A stretch of DNA of 64,000 bases from Streptomyces sp. CB01373 (GTDB lineage Bacteria > Actinomycetota > Actinomycetes > Streptomycetales > Streptomycetaceae): contig NZ_NNBK01000016.1 in the NCBI RefSeq assembly GCF_002803075.1, positions 5,271 to 69,270 of the forward strand. The letters are read 5' to 3'. Below, one piece after another: positions 53,142-63,166 of this stretch. Made by a program: the position numbers and the translations under genes. The notes under the pieces are model-generated. The model made no database searches, was not told where the DNA came from, and was given only the letters and a program-made list of their open reading frames with translations. Each line of letters opens with the position of its first letter. The first letter of the stretch is position 1.

Positions 53142-54802
53142 GCCTCCTCGCCCTCGCGCATGGGCACGCGCACCCCGCGTTCACCGGCCACCGACTCCGC
53201 GATGTCGTACCCGGCGTCCACGTGCCGGATCACGCCCATGCCGGGGTCGTTGGTGAGCACCCGGCGGATCTTCTCCCCGGCGAGCGCGGTGCCGTCGGCG
53301 ACCGTCACCTGTCCGGCGTGGATGGACCGTCCCATGCCGACGCCGCCGCCGTGGTGGATCGACACCCAGGACGCGCCCGAGGCCACGTTCACCATCGCGT
53401 TCAGCAGGGGCCAGTCGGCGATCGCGTCGGAGCCGTCGAGCATGGCCTCGGTCTCCCGGTACGGGGAGGCGACGGAGCCGCAGTCGAGGTGGTCCCGGCC
53501 GATCACGATCGGCGCCTGGAGCTCACCGCTCGCGACCATGTCGTTGAACCGCTCGCCCGCCTTGTCGCGCTCGCCGTAGCCGAGCCAGCAGATGCGGGCG
53601 GGCAGGCCCTGGAAGTGGACGCGCTCGCCGGCCAGCTTGATCCAGCGCGCCAGGGACTCGTTCTCGGGGAACAGCTCCAGGATCGCCTTGTCGGTCTTGG
53701 CGATGTCGGACGCCTCACCGGACAGCGCGGCCCAGCGGAACGGGCCCTTGCCCTCGCAGAACAGCGGCCGGATGTAGGCGGGGACGAAGCCGGGGAAGGC
53801 GAACGCCCGCTCGTACCCGGCGAGTTGGGCCTCGCCGCGGATCGAGTTGCCGTAGTCGAAGACCTCGGCGCCGGCGTCCATGAAGCCGACCATGGCCTCG
53901 ACGTGCCGGGCCATGGACTCGCGGGCCCGGGTGGTGAAGCCGGCCGGGTCCTTGGCGGCCGCGTCGGCCATGTCGTCGAAGTCGGTGCCCAGCGGCAGGT
54001 AGGCCAGCGGGTCGTGGGCGGAGGTCTGGTCGGTGACGATGTCGATGGGCGCGCCCATCGCGAGGAGCTGCGGTACGAGTTCGGCGGCGTTGCCGAGCAC
54101 GCCGATGGACAGGGGCTTGCGCTGGTCGCGCGCCTCCACGGCCAGGTGGAGGGCGTGCTCCAGGGAGTCGGCCTTCACGTCGAGGTAGCGGTGCTCGATG
54201 CGCCGCTCGATGGCGCGCGGGTCGCAGTCGACGCAGATGGCCACGCCGTCGTTCATGGTGACGGCGAGGGGCTGGGCGCCGCCCATGCCGCCGAGGCCGG
54301 CGGTCAGGGTGATGGTCCCGGCGAGCGTGCCGCCGAACTTCTTCGCGGCGACGGCGGCGAAGGTCTCGTAGGTGCCCTGGAGGATGCCCTGGGTGCCGAT
54401 GTAGATCCAGGACCCGGCGGTCATCTGGCCGTACATGGTCAGGCCGAGGGTCTCCAGGCGGCGGAACTCCTCCCAGTTGGCCCAGTCGCCGACGAGGTTG
54501 GAGTTGGCCAGCAGCACCCGCGGGGCCCACTCGTGGGTCTGCATGACGCCGACCGGGCGGCCGGACTGGACGAGCATGGTCTCGTCGGCCTTGAGGGTCC
54601 GCAGTGTGCGGACCATGGCGTCGAAGGAGCGCCAGTCGCGGGCGGCCTTGCCGGTGCCGCCGTAGACGACGAGCTTGTCGGGGTGCTCGGCGACCTCGGG
54701 GTCGAGGTTGTTCTGGAGCATCCGCAGGGCGGCTTCCTGCTGCCATCCCAGGGCGCTCAGTTCCGTACCGCGCGGCGCTCGTACGGGGCGGGGTCCTGAC
54801 AT
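53138..54802 (-). CDS. hutU: Urocanate hydratase
   Basis: 554 residues. Second step of histidine degradation: urocanate to imidazolone-propionate, using tightly bound NAD. Family blocks: VQSGRPVGVMQTHEWAPRV, GSWIYIGTQGILQGTYETF, GLGGMGGAQPLA (NAD loop), FDYGNSIRGEAQLAG, DHLDCGSVASPYRETE. First gene of the operon, AGGAGG upstream of the ATG, stop overlapping the M20 start. hutH is not in the window. Confidence 0.97.
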   Translation of the reverse strand: MSGPRPVRAPRGTELSALGWQQEAALRMLQNNLDPEVAEHPDKLVVYGGTGKAARDWRSFDAMVRTLRTLKADETMLVQSGRPVGVMQTHEWAPRVLLANSNLVGDWANWEEFRRLETLGLTMYGQMTAGSWIYIGTQGILQGTYETFAAVAAKKFGGTLAGTITLTAGLGGMGGAQPLAVTMNDGVAICVDCDPRAIERRIEHRYLDVKADSLEHALHLAVEARDQRKPLSIGVLGNAAELVPQLLAMGAPIDIVTDQTSAHDPLAYLPLGTDFDDMADAAAKDPAGFTTRARESMARHVEAMVGFMDAGAEVFDYGNSIRGEAQLAGYERAFAFPGFVPAYIRPLFCEGKGPFRWAALSGEASDIAKTDKAILELFPENESLARWIKLAGERVHFQGLPARICWLGYGERDKAGERFNDMVASGELQAPIVIGRDHLDCGSVASPYRETEAMLDGSDAIADWPLLNAMVNVASGASWVSIHHGGGVGMGRSIHAGQVTVADGTALAGEKIRRVLTNDPGMGVIRHVDAGYDIAESVAGERGVRVPMREGEEA

Positions 54803-54842
54803 GGTCTGCCTCCTGGTGGGTGCTCCCGGGATTATTACTGCG

Positions 54843-54880
54843 TCTATTCACATCCTGGCTTGATGAATAGAACTAGTCAA
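54843..54880 (-). promoter_or_regulatory. hut operon promoter with overlapping operator
   Basis: On the minus strand TTGACT (complement of 54875-54880), 17 bp, CAGGAT (complement of 54852-54857): a good vegetative promoter about 50 bp before hutU. The inverted repeat TCTATTCA-13-TGAATAGA (54843-54871) covers the spacer and the start point, the position of a repressor site. The same TGAATAGA half-site occurs before the RpiR gene at 60498-60505. Confidence 0.6.
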
Positions 54881-54983
54881 TACGTGCGCGCCGTCCGGCG
54901 CGCGCGGCCTGGGCGGATGTTTGCCCGGCTCCAGGTCAGGAAGGCAGGACCTGGAGGCACACCGACGGGACCGGGGGCACGGC

Positions 54984-56417
54984 ATGGCCGAGAACATCAA
55001 CGGCGACACCGACGACGACATCGACGAGGGCGTCAACGAGGGCATGGACCGGAGCCTCGCCGAGGCGGACCGCGAGCGGGCCGCGCGGCGGGACCAGGCG
55101 GTGCGGGCCGCGGTTGCGCAGGGGCTGCTCGCCCCCGGCTCCGCCGTCGTGGGTCTGCTCGACGTGGTCGGCATCCGGGAGTCCGCGGCGGCGCTCCGGG
55201 CGGCGTTCGAGGCGGTGCTGGCGCCGGGAACCCCGGTGCTGCACGCCTTCGCGGTCAAGGCGACCCCGCTCGTGCCCGTCCTGCGGCTGCTGCACGAGGA
55301 GGGCGTCGGCGCCGAGGTGGCGAGCCCGGGGGAACTGGCGCTGGCGCGGGCGGCCGGGGTGCCGCCGGCCCGTACCGTCCTGGACTCCCCCGCGAAGACG
55401 CCGGCCGAGCTGCGCGAGGCGCTGGAACTGGGCATCGCCGTCAACGCGGACAACCCCCAGGAGCTGGCCCGCATCGACGCCCTCGTGGGCTCCGGCACCC
55501 CTCGCTCACCGCTGGGGATACGGGTGAACCCGCAGGTCGGCGGGGGTGCCATCGAGGCGCTGTCGACGGCCACGGCGACCTCGAAGTTCGGGGTGGCGCT
55601 GCGCGACGAGGGCGCCCGCGAGTGGGTCGTGCGGGCGTATCTCGACCGTCCGTGGCTGACCCGGCTGCACGCCCACACCGGGTCCCAGGGCATCCCGCTG
55701 TCCCTGATGGCGCAGGGCGTGGCGCGGACGTACGAGCTCGCCGAGGAGATCAACGCGCGCGCGGGACGGCTGCAGATCGACACCCTCGACATCGGCGGCG
55801 GGCTGCCGGTGAACTTCGGCTCCGAGGCGACCGCACCGACGTACGCGGACTACGCGCGGCTGCTGCGCGAGGTGGTGCCGGGGCTGTGCGAGGGGCGGTA
55901 CGGGCTGGTGACCGAGTTCGGGCGGTCGCTGCTGGCCAAGCAGGGCACGACGGTGGCGCGGGTGGAGTACACCAAGAGCGCCGGGGGGCGGCCGGTCGCC
56001 GTGACCCACGCGGGCGTGCAGGTCGCGACGCGCACGGTCTACGTGCCGGAGGCCTGGCCGCTGCGCCTGGCCGCGTACGACGCGAAGGGGCGGCCCAAGC
56101 CGGGACCCGAGGTGGTGCAGGACGTGGCCGGGCCCGCCTGCTTCGCGGGCGACCTGCTCGCCGAGGCCCGCGCGCTCGCCCTGCTCGAACCGGGCGACCA
56201 TGTGGCGGCGCTGGACACCGGGGCCTACTACTTCGCCCACCACTACGCCTACAACTCCCTGCCCCGGCCCGGGGTCCACGGCTACGTCCCGGACGGTTCC
56301 GGAGGCGTCGCGTTCGCCCTCGTGCGCGAGCCGCAGCCGGTCGAGGAGATCGTGGCCGAGTCCGGAGGGGCGCACGCGTCGGCCCTCACCACCTTGGGCA
56401 CACCCGGGCGCGCCTGA
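54984..56417 (+). CDS. Type III PLP-dependent enzyme, diaminopimelate decarboxylase-like
   Basis: 477 residues. Acidic N-terminal extension (1-35), then the alanine-racemase-type barrel with PLP Lys92 in HAFAVKATPLVP, HAHTGSQG, DIGGGLPVNFG (phosphate-binding Gly) and EFGRSLLAKQGT. The C-terminal beta domain holds GPACFAGD and GAYYFAHHYAYNSLPRP. Resembles DapDC, but several active-site blocks deviate from LysA, so another amino acid or a non-decarboxylating role is possible. Starts divergently from the hut operon. Confidence 0.82.
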   Translation: MAENINGDTDDDIDEGVNEGMDRSLAEADRERAARRDQAVRAAVAQGLLAPGSAVVGLLDVVGIRESAAALRAAFEAVLAPGTPVLHAFAVKATPLVPVLRLLHEEGVGAEVASPGELALARAAGVPPARTVLDSPAKTPAELREALELGIAVNADNPQELARIDALVGSGTPRSPLGIRVNPQVGGGAIEALSTATATSKFGVALRDEGAREWVVRAYLDRPWLTRLHAHTGSQGIPLSLMAQGVARTYELAEEINARAGRLQIDTLDIGGGLPVNFGSEATAPTYADYARLLREVVPGLCEGRYGLVTEFGRSLLAKQGTTVARVEYTKSAGGRPVAVTHAGVQVATRTVYVPEAWPLRLAAYDAKGRPKPGPEVVQDVAGPACFAGDLLAEARALALLEPGDHVAALDTGAYYFAHHYAYNSLPRPGVHGYVPDGSGGVAFALVREPQPVEEIVAESGGAHASALTTLGTPGRA

Positions 56418-56441
56418 GGAACGCCGGAGGCCTCGCGGCAC

Positions 56442-56474
56442 GTCCTGGACTGTGAGGCGAGGCGCGTCCAGGAC
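56442..56474 (+). terminator. Terminator after the PLP enzyme gene
   Basis: GTCCTGGAC (56442-56450) pairs with GTCCAGGAC (56466-56474), 15-nt loop, soon after the stop codon. Confidence 0.6.
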
Positions 56475-56690
56475 CCCGAGCGCGTGTGCGTCCACGGCGC
56501 CGTGGCACGTCAAAGGCCTTGAGACGCACCGCGGATACGGCGCGACCCGCCCGAAATCCGGTTCAGTCGACCCACATTAGCCGCTCGGTCGCATGTTCCA
56601 CCGGAAAATGCCCGTAACCCTCACCACCGGCGTGCACCGTGCGTAGCCTCGGCATCACTCAGCCGAACCCCCGGTGGGAGAGGAACAACG

Positions 56691-57083
56691 GTGCCCGGAA
56701 TCGACGAGTGCCTACTGGAAGCCATGCGGCTGCCCGGTGCCAGAGGCGCCGCGCTGGTCGACTGGACGAGCGGGCTTGCCCTGGGCACCGTCGGGGAGCC
56801 CCCGGGCGGCGACCACGAGACCACCGCGGCGGAGGCCGCCGAACTGGCCCGGCTGGCCGCCGAGCACGGCGCCTTCGCCGCCGCCGAGGACCCCGACGGC
56901 GAGCGTCCCCCGGTGGAGGACCTGATCGTCAGCAACCGCGACAGCTACCACCTGCTGCGGTTCGTGGACACGTCCTTCGACAGCAGCGTGTTCCTGCACC
57001 TGTGGCTGACCCGCGCCGAAGGCAACCTCGCCCTGGCCCGCATACGCCTGGGCGAGATGGCCGAGCGGCTGGTGCTGGGATGA
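56691..57083 (+). CDS. Roadblock/LC7 domain protein 1
   Basis: 130 residues. Roadblock fold with ARGAALVDWTSGLALGTVGE and VEDLIVSNRDSYHLLRFVD, closely echoing the third roadblock protein of this operon (58467-58841). GTG start with GGGAGAGGAA. TAGCCT at 56644-56649 is a plausible -10. Stop overlaps the next start (ATGA). Roadblock proteins usually regulate small GTPases, but none is encoded here. Confidence 0.82.
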   Translation: MPGIDECLLEAMRLPGARGAALVDWTSGLALGTVGEPPGGDHETTAAEAAELARLAAEHGAFAAAEDPDGERPPVEDLIVSNRDSYHLLRFVDTSFDSSVFLHLWLTRAEGNLALARIRLGEMAERLVLG

Positions 57084-57928
57084 CCGTGGTCGACATCCCG
57101 TCCCCGCCCCAGCTGCCGGTGCGCAACAAGCCGGCCGACGAGGACCGGGCCTGGGGCGGCCTCTCGCCGATGCTGACCCGGCTCGCCGCCGAGCAGGCGA
57201 CCGGCGTCCTGGTCCGCGAGCACGGCACGCTCTACCTCGACGAGGGCCGGGTGACGCACGCCGAGAGCCCTCTCAGCCCCGGCCTCGACCTGCTGCTCAC
57301 CGCCCACGGCACGCTGACGGCCGAGGCGTGGCGGGACGCGCTGACCCGGGCCGACGACCGGCACGGCGCCGCGCACCTGCTGCTGGCCGGCGGCCATCTG
57401 ACCGAGGGTGCGCTGGAGCTGTGCCATCTGGGCGCGCTCCACGACGCCGCCTACTTCGCGCTCGCCCCGAGCAGCACCCCGGGCCGGTTCCGCTACGGCA
57501 TCGCCCACCCGCTCGGCCCCGTCCTGCCGGTCCCGTTGGCCGCCCTGGAGCGCGAGATCCTGCGCCGCCGCGAGCTGCTGCACCGCGTCTGGCCCGACGC
57601 CGGGCCGGACAGCGCCCCGCTGGTGCGGACGCCCACCACCGCGGCACCGGGACTGACGCCCCGCCAGCAGACGCTCCTGGAGCGGATCGACGGCACCCGC
57701 ACGGCCACGGATCTGGCCAGGGAACTGGGCCGGCAGGCCTTCCACACCCTGGTGGACGTACGGCGTCTGGCGGCCGCCGGGCTCGTCGCGCCGGCCGTCG
57801 CACCGAAGGAGGCGCCCGTACCGGACGGCGCCGGACAGACCCCCACGCTCGCCGACCGGCTGGCGTACACCACCGACCCCCACATCACGCTGCTGAAGAG
57901 GCTCAGGGATGCGCTGGAGGCCCTTTGA
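57080..57928 (+). CDS. DUF4388-like / winged-helix protein of the roadblock operon
   Basis: 282 residues. N-terminal region with ATGVLVREHGTLYLDEGRVTH, as in DUF4388 (PATAN-type) proteins of signalling systems. The C-terminal 100 residues (LTPRQQTLLERIDGTRTATDLARELGRQAFHTLVDVRRLAAAGLV) look like a winged helix. No enzyme motif. Coupled by ATGA to roadblock gene 1. Probably a DNA-binding or adaptor output of the operon. Confidence 0.7.
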   Translation: MTVVDIPSPPQLPVRNKPADEDRAWGGLSPMLTRLAAEQATGVLVREHGTLYLDEGRVTHAESPLSPGLDLLLTAHGTLTAEAWRDALTRADDRHGAAHLLLAGGHLTEGALELCHLGALHDAAYFALAPSSTPGRFRYGIAHPLGPVLPVPLAALEREILRRRELLHRVWPDAGPDSAPLVRTPTTAAPGLTPRQQTLLERIDGTRTATDLARELGRQAFHTLVDVRRLAAAGLVAPAVAPKEAPVPDGAGQTPTLADRLAYTTDPHITLLKRLRDALEAL

Positions 57929-57941
57929 GAGGAGACACCGG

Positions 57942-58445
57942 ATGGCAGCAGCCGAGCCCGAGATCCTGGACGAGCTGCGTCGGCTCAGAGCCCGGGTACC
58001 CCAGCTCACCGGCGCCCTCGCCGCCAGTGTCGACGGCCTTGTACTGGCCCACGACACCCCCGGCGTGGAGCCGGAGAGCTTGGCCGCGCTCACCGCTACC
58101 TCGCTCGGCGTCGCCGTGCGCATGGCGGACGTGACCGGCCAGGGCGATCTGCGCGAACTGCTCGTGCGGGGCGTCCACGGCTATGTCGCGACCTACGCGG
58201 CAGGCCGCACCGCGGTGCTGACCCTGCTCGCGGAGGACCGCGTCAACGTCGGCCGTCTGCACCTGGAGGGCCGCCGGGCGGGCGCACGCATCGGGGAACT
58301 GGTCGACGCCGAGGCGGCCAAGGCTCCCGACAGGACACCCGAGAAGACGGTGAAACCGGCCACCAGGACCGGCACCGCACGAACCAGGACCACCCGCGCG
58401 CTGCGCACCACCGCCACCAACGCGCACACCACCACCGAAAGCTGA
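57942..58445 (+). CDS. Roadblock/LC7 domain protein 2
   Basis: 167 residues. Roadblock core (LTGALAASVDGLVLAHDTPGVEPESLAALTA type, residues about 22-115) plus a Thr/Arg/Ala-rich basic tail (TGTARTRTTRALRTTATNAH) that is likely disordered. AGAGGAG ribosome site, 13 bp after the previous gene. Confidence 0.78.
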   Translation: MAAAEPEILDELRRLRARVPQLTGALAASVDGLVLAHDTPGVEPESLAALTATSLGVAVRMADVTGQGDLRELLVRGVHGYVATYAAGRTAVLTLLAEDRVNVGRLHLEGRRAGARIGELVDAEAAKAPDRTPEKTVKPATRTGTARTRTTRALRTTATNAHTTTES

Positions 58446-58466
58446 CAGAACAAGGAGACCCCGGCC

Positions 58467-58841
58467 ATGGCCAATACCGAGACCTGTCTGAAGGAAGCGC
58501 TCGCCTCCATCGAGGGAGCGACAGCCGTCGCGCTCGTCGACTACACCAGCGGCATGGCGCTGGGCACGATGGGCGGCAGCAAGAGCTTCGACCTGAACGT
58601 CGCCGCCGCGGGCAACACCGACGTCGTACGGGCCAAGATGCGCACGATGGAACACCTCGGCCTCAAGGCGCAGATCGAGGACATCCTGATCACGCTGAGC
58701 GACCAGTACCACCTGATCCGTCTGATCAGTGGGCGCGGCGGGAACGGACTGTTCCTCTACCTCGTCCTCGACGCCAAGCGGGCCAACCTGGCGATGGCCC
58801 GCCACCAGCTGAGGAGAATCGAGGAGGAGCTGGAGGTCTGA
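58467..58841 (+). CDS. Roadblock/LC7 domain protein 3
   Basis: 124 residues. Roadblock fold: ATAVALVDYTSGMALGTMGG, VVRAKMRTMEHLGLKAQIEDI, LSDQYHLIRLISGRGGNGLFLYL. Very similar to roadblock 1, so a duplicated pair flanks two other genes. AAGGAG upstream. A short GACCCC/GGGGTC hairpin (58840-58859) at the stop may end the operon. Confidence 0.83.
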   Translation: MANTETCLKEALASIEGATAVALVDYTSGMALGTMGGSKSFDLNVAAAGNTDVVRAKMRTMEHLGLKAQIEDILITLSDQYHLIRLISGRGGNGLFLYLVLDAKRANLAMARHQLRRIEEELEV

Positions 58842-58877
58842 CCCCTGCCCGCCGGGGTCGGACCCGCAGGATCTGCC

Positions 58878-59480
58878 CTAGCCGAGCGCCGCGGTGCGGC
58901 GGCGTGCTCCGCCCGGGGCCGCGTCGCCCGCCGCGAGGCCGGTACCGCGGTAGCCCCGCACCGTCCGGCCCGCGGGGCGCCCGCCCCGCTTGCCCAGCCA
59001 GTCGACGCGCACCCACAGCAGCGTGTCCTCGGCCCGCTCCAGCCGCCCGAGCCAGCCGGCCTTGAGCCACAGGCCCACCCCGGCGCCGGCCAGCAGCAGG
59101 CCGCCGGCCGCGGGCAGGACGAAGGAGCCGGCCAGCGCCGCCAGGAAGGCCGGAGCGAGCCACCAGCGGTGCCCCCGGCGCCAGACGCGCACGCTCACCG
59201 CCCGGTCCTGGAGCACGTCGTGGCGTCCGGCCCGGGAGGCGCCCCTGGCCAGGGCCCTGTAGCGCCGGCGCCGGGCGCAGGCCACGACGGCCGCCGTCAC
59301 CAGGAACAGCGCGGCCCCCGCCAGGACACCGATCCGGCGCCCGGTCAGCCCCGGCACCAGTACGCCGATCCCCGCCGCGAACACCCCGAGCCACCACAGC
59401 GGCGCGGCTCCGGCCCGCACCACGACGGCCACCCGGGCCAGGCCCTGACCTCCCCGACCTGTGCGACCAGCCCGCGCCAT
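58878..59480 (-). CDS. Hypothetical membrane protein
   Basis: 200 residues, no family recognised. About four membrane segments: 27-44, 50-67, 111-127 and 128-139 as a pair. Trp-rich and very basic between them; C-terminus Gly/Arg/Ala-rich. Convergent with the roadblock operon. Start ATG of MARAGRTGRGG. Confidence 0.65.
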   Translation of the reverse strand: MARAGRTGRGGQGLARVAVVVRAGAAPLWWLGVFAAGIGVLVPGLTGRRIGVLAGAALFLVTAAVVACARRRRYRALARGASRAGRHDVLQDRAVSVRVWRRGHRWWLAPAFLAALAGSFVLPAAGGLLLAGAGVGLWLKAGWLGRLERAEDTLLWVRVDWLGKRGGRPAGRTVRGYRGTGLAAGDAAPGGARRRTAALG

Positions 59481-59596
59481 GCCCTGCCTCCTCGTCGTCC
59501 CGGCACCCTCGTTCGGGCGGGCAGGCTAGCGACCGTTGGTGAGACGAGTCTGAGAGCACCTCCGAAAGCACCCGGGGCCCCGGGCGTCACGAGGTG

Positions 59597-60439
59597 TCAC
59601 TCCACGAAGAGCCCCCGCGCCGCGGCCTTCCCGTCGAACTCCTCCAGGCGGGCCTGCGCGTCGGGCAGGTCGTCGCACATCGCCTCCAGGAGCACCCGGC
59701 CGAGCAGCATCGGCGCACAGGCGGTGTCGAAGGCGAGGCCGGTGCCCACGGCGGCGGGCAGCAGCAGGTCGGTGTGCTTGGCGACCGGCGCGAAGGCCGA
59801 GTCCGCGACCGTGACGACGGTCAGCCCCGCCTCCTTGGCGTGGGCGAGGGTGTCCACCACCTCCCGCGGGTGGCGTGGCAGCGCGAAGCACAGCAGCGCC
59901 GAGGCGCCCGCCCGTACGGCGCCGTCGATGCGGTCCTCAATCATCGTGCCGCCCTCGTCGAGCAGCCGTACGTCCGGGTGGACCTTGGCGGCGAAGTACG
60001 CGAAGCCGTAGGCCTGGGCGGCGGCGGCCCGTAGGCCGAGGACCGGCAGCGGGCGTGAGGCGGCGAGCACCTGTCCCGCCCTGCGCACCGGCCGGGGATC
60101 GGCCAGCGCCTCCGCCAGGTGCCTGAGGTTCTCGATCTCGGCCTCGACCGCCTGCTGGTACTCGTTGTACGAGGCCGGCTGCGCCACCGGTTCGGCGGGC
60201 GCGACCTCGCGCAGGTGCCGGCGCAGCGCCGGGTAGCCGTCGAAGCCCAGGGCGACCGCGAAGCGGGTCACCGACGGCTGGCTGACCCCGGCGAGTTCGG
60301 CCAGCTCGACGCTGGACAGGAAGGGCACGTCGGCGGCCCTGCGCACCATGCTGTGCGCGATGCGCCGCTGGGTCGGTGTGAGCCGGTGCCCCTCGAAGAG
60401 CGCCTGCAGCCGTGCGGCAGGGCTGTCGGTCACGCTCAT
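59597..60439 (-). CDS. RpiR family transcriptional regulator
   Basis: 280 residues. N-terminal HTH_6 (1-77, FLSSVELAELAGVSQPSVTRFAVALGF) and C-terminal SIS domain (about 105-250). In this family SIS binds a phospho-sugar or related ligand. It is the only dedicated regulator near the hut operon and shares a TGAATAGA box with it, so control of hut is plausible but inferred. Confidence 0.88.
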   Translation of the reverse strand: MSVTDSPAARLQALFEGHRLTPTQRRIAHSMVRRAADVPFLSSVELAELAGVSQPSVTRFAVALGFDGYPALRRHLREVAPAEPVAQPASYNEYQQAVEAEIENLRHLAEALADPRPVRRAGQVLAASRPLPVLGLRAAAAQAYGFAYFAAKVHPDVRLLDEGGTMIEDRIDGAVRAGASALLCFALPRHPREVVDTLAHAKEAGLTVVTVADSAFAPVAKHTDLLLPAAVGTGLAFDTACAPMLLGRVLLEAMCDDLPDAQARLEEFDGKAAARGLFVE

Positions 60440-60497
60440 GACGTGCTCCCCCTCCAGATGTCGTCGACGCCCCGGGAGGGTATCTCCCCGACCAGTT

Positions 60498-60545
60498 TCT
60501 ATTCAGACACCAAGAACTCTGCATGAGGCCATACAGCCAGGGCAA
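60498..60545 (-). promoter_or_regulatory. RpiR gene promoter with TGAATAGA box
   Basis: On the minus strand TTGCCC (complement of 60540-60545), 18 bp, CAGAGT (complement of 60516-60521). TGAATAGA (complement of 60498-60505) follows at about +4 to +11, where a bound repressor would block initiation. Only one clear half-site is seen. Confidence 0.5.
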
Positions 60546-60734
60546 GAGAATGGCCAAGTATGATTAAACCCGGCCATAAATGCTCAGAACGTGACATTCC
60601 GTGCGCTTAGTGTGAGCGGGCCCCGTCGGTGTCGCCGGCCGCAGCCCCGGCGACGCCGACGGCGGCCCGCCCCCGTCCCGACCGGGGGGCTATCCCCAGT
60701 GCGGTGGGCGGCCCGGCTCCCTAGCCTGGTCCGC

Positions 60735-61172
60735 ATGAGCGGAATGGACGGGCGGGACACGGACCTGAAGAAGGACCTCGACGCCTCCCTGCAGGCCCGC
60801 AGGGAGCTGGGCGAGGAGTACGAGTCGGCGCTGGTCGACTCGTTTCTGGAGAAGGTCGACCAGCGCATCGACGGGGCCGTCGAGCGCCGGATGCGCCGGC
60901 AGTTCGCCGAGCAGCAGATGACGGCGGCGCGGGGCTCCCGCGCGCCGAAGGCCACCGACTCCTGGGGCGAGCGCTTCGGCTTCGGCATCGTCTCGCTGGT
61001 GCTGGCGGTGCCGCTGTCCGCGATCGGCGGGGCGGTCGCGGACCTGCCCGGCCTCATCGTCGCCTGGGTCGGGATCGTGGGCGTCAACGCCGTCCAGGCC
61101 GCCCGCACCACCCCGGGCCTGTTCACCGCCCGCCGCCGCGACCGCGCGGAGGACGACACCTGGAAGGACTGA
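60735..61172 (+). CDS. Small membrane protein, unknown family
   Basis: 145 residues. N-terminal helical, charged region (about 1-75) with a coiled-coil look (LDASLQARRELGEEYESALVDSFLEKVD), then two short hydrophobic segments (about 81-103 and 106-121) and a basic C-terminus. TAGCCT at 60722-60727 lies 7 nt before the ATG with no ribosome site, a leaderless arrangement. Resembles integral membrane proteins of Streptomyces with no known role. Confidence 0.7.
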   Translation: MSGMDGRDTDLKKDLDASLQARRELGEEYESALVDSFLEKVDQRIDGAVERRMRRQFAEQQMTAARGSRAPKATDSWGERFGFGIVSLVLAVPLSAIGGAVADLPGLIVAWVGIVGVNAVQAARTTPGLFTARRRDRAEDDTWKD

Positions 61173-61615
61173 TCGGCCGCGCGGGGGACGAGACCCGCGG
61201 CCGTTCGGCTCCCGCGACCCTGCCGTCCATGGATGAGCGCGCGAGGCCGAAGCGTATGCGCGGGGACCGCCGCACCCCCGCGGAACGGGGGGCGGGACGA
61301 CGGCGGTCCCCGCGGGGGACGCGAGCCGGGTCAGGACCGGGACTTCGCGTCCGTGGCGTCCATGGAGGTCCGGGAGCCGCTCCGGAGGTCCGCGACGCCG
61401 CACGGCGCCGGCCGGGGCAGACGGCCTCCCCCGGGCGCCCCGCGCCCGGGAGGCGGTCCCCGCCCCTTCCGACGCCCACCAATGTGCCGGACGCGTGTTA
61501 AGCGGGTGCTGCGTGCACGTGACACGCACGTACCGTTTCCGCGACTGCGTCTCAGCCGCGGGTCACCGCGTGTTCCCCGCCGGCGTGCCGGCACATCGGC
61601 CGCGGCGCCGGTGCG
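61173..61615. other. Intergenic region between convergent genes
   Basis: About 440 bases with no credible gene; codon bias does not support the short open frames. A GC-rich hairpin GCCTCC-CGGGCGC / GCGCCCG-GGAGGC (61424-61454, with two extra C on the left) probably ends transcription for either strand. GCGTGCACGTGACACGC near 61514-61530 is a weaker inverted repeat. Confidence 0.5.
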
Positions 61616-63007
<1,392 letters not shown>

Positions 63008-63166
63008 CGTTGTCTCCGGTTGCTGCAAAAGATGTGGTCGTGGTGTGCCGCCAGCCTAAGGCCAGGGGGACAGCCCGGGGGTGGGCGTTCACTCCCCGTC
63101 GAGATTGGACAACGGTCCGTACGGGGCAAGGAGTGGATGTACGGCTACGAGGAGGTGTCGGCTGGC

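Noticed and set aside
56691..58841. Conservon (cvnABCD) locus
   Set aside because: No histidine kinase, DUF742 protein or GTPase is encoded; only roadblock-type proteins and a winged-helix protein.
61229..61501. 90-codon open frame between the small membrane protein and cystathionine beta-synthase genes
   Set aside because: No ribosome site, Arg/Pro/Gly-rich composition, and it runs through a terminator-like hairpin.
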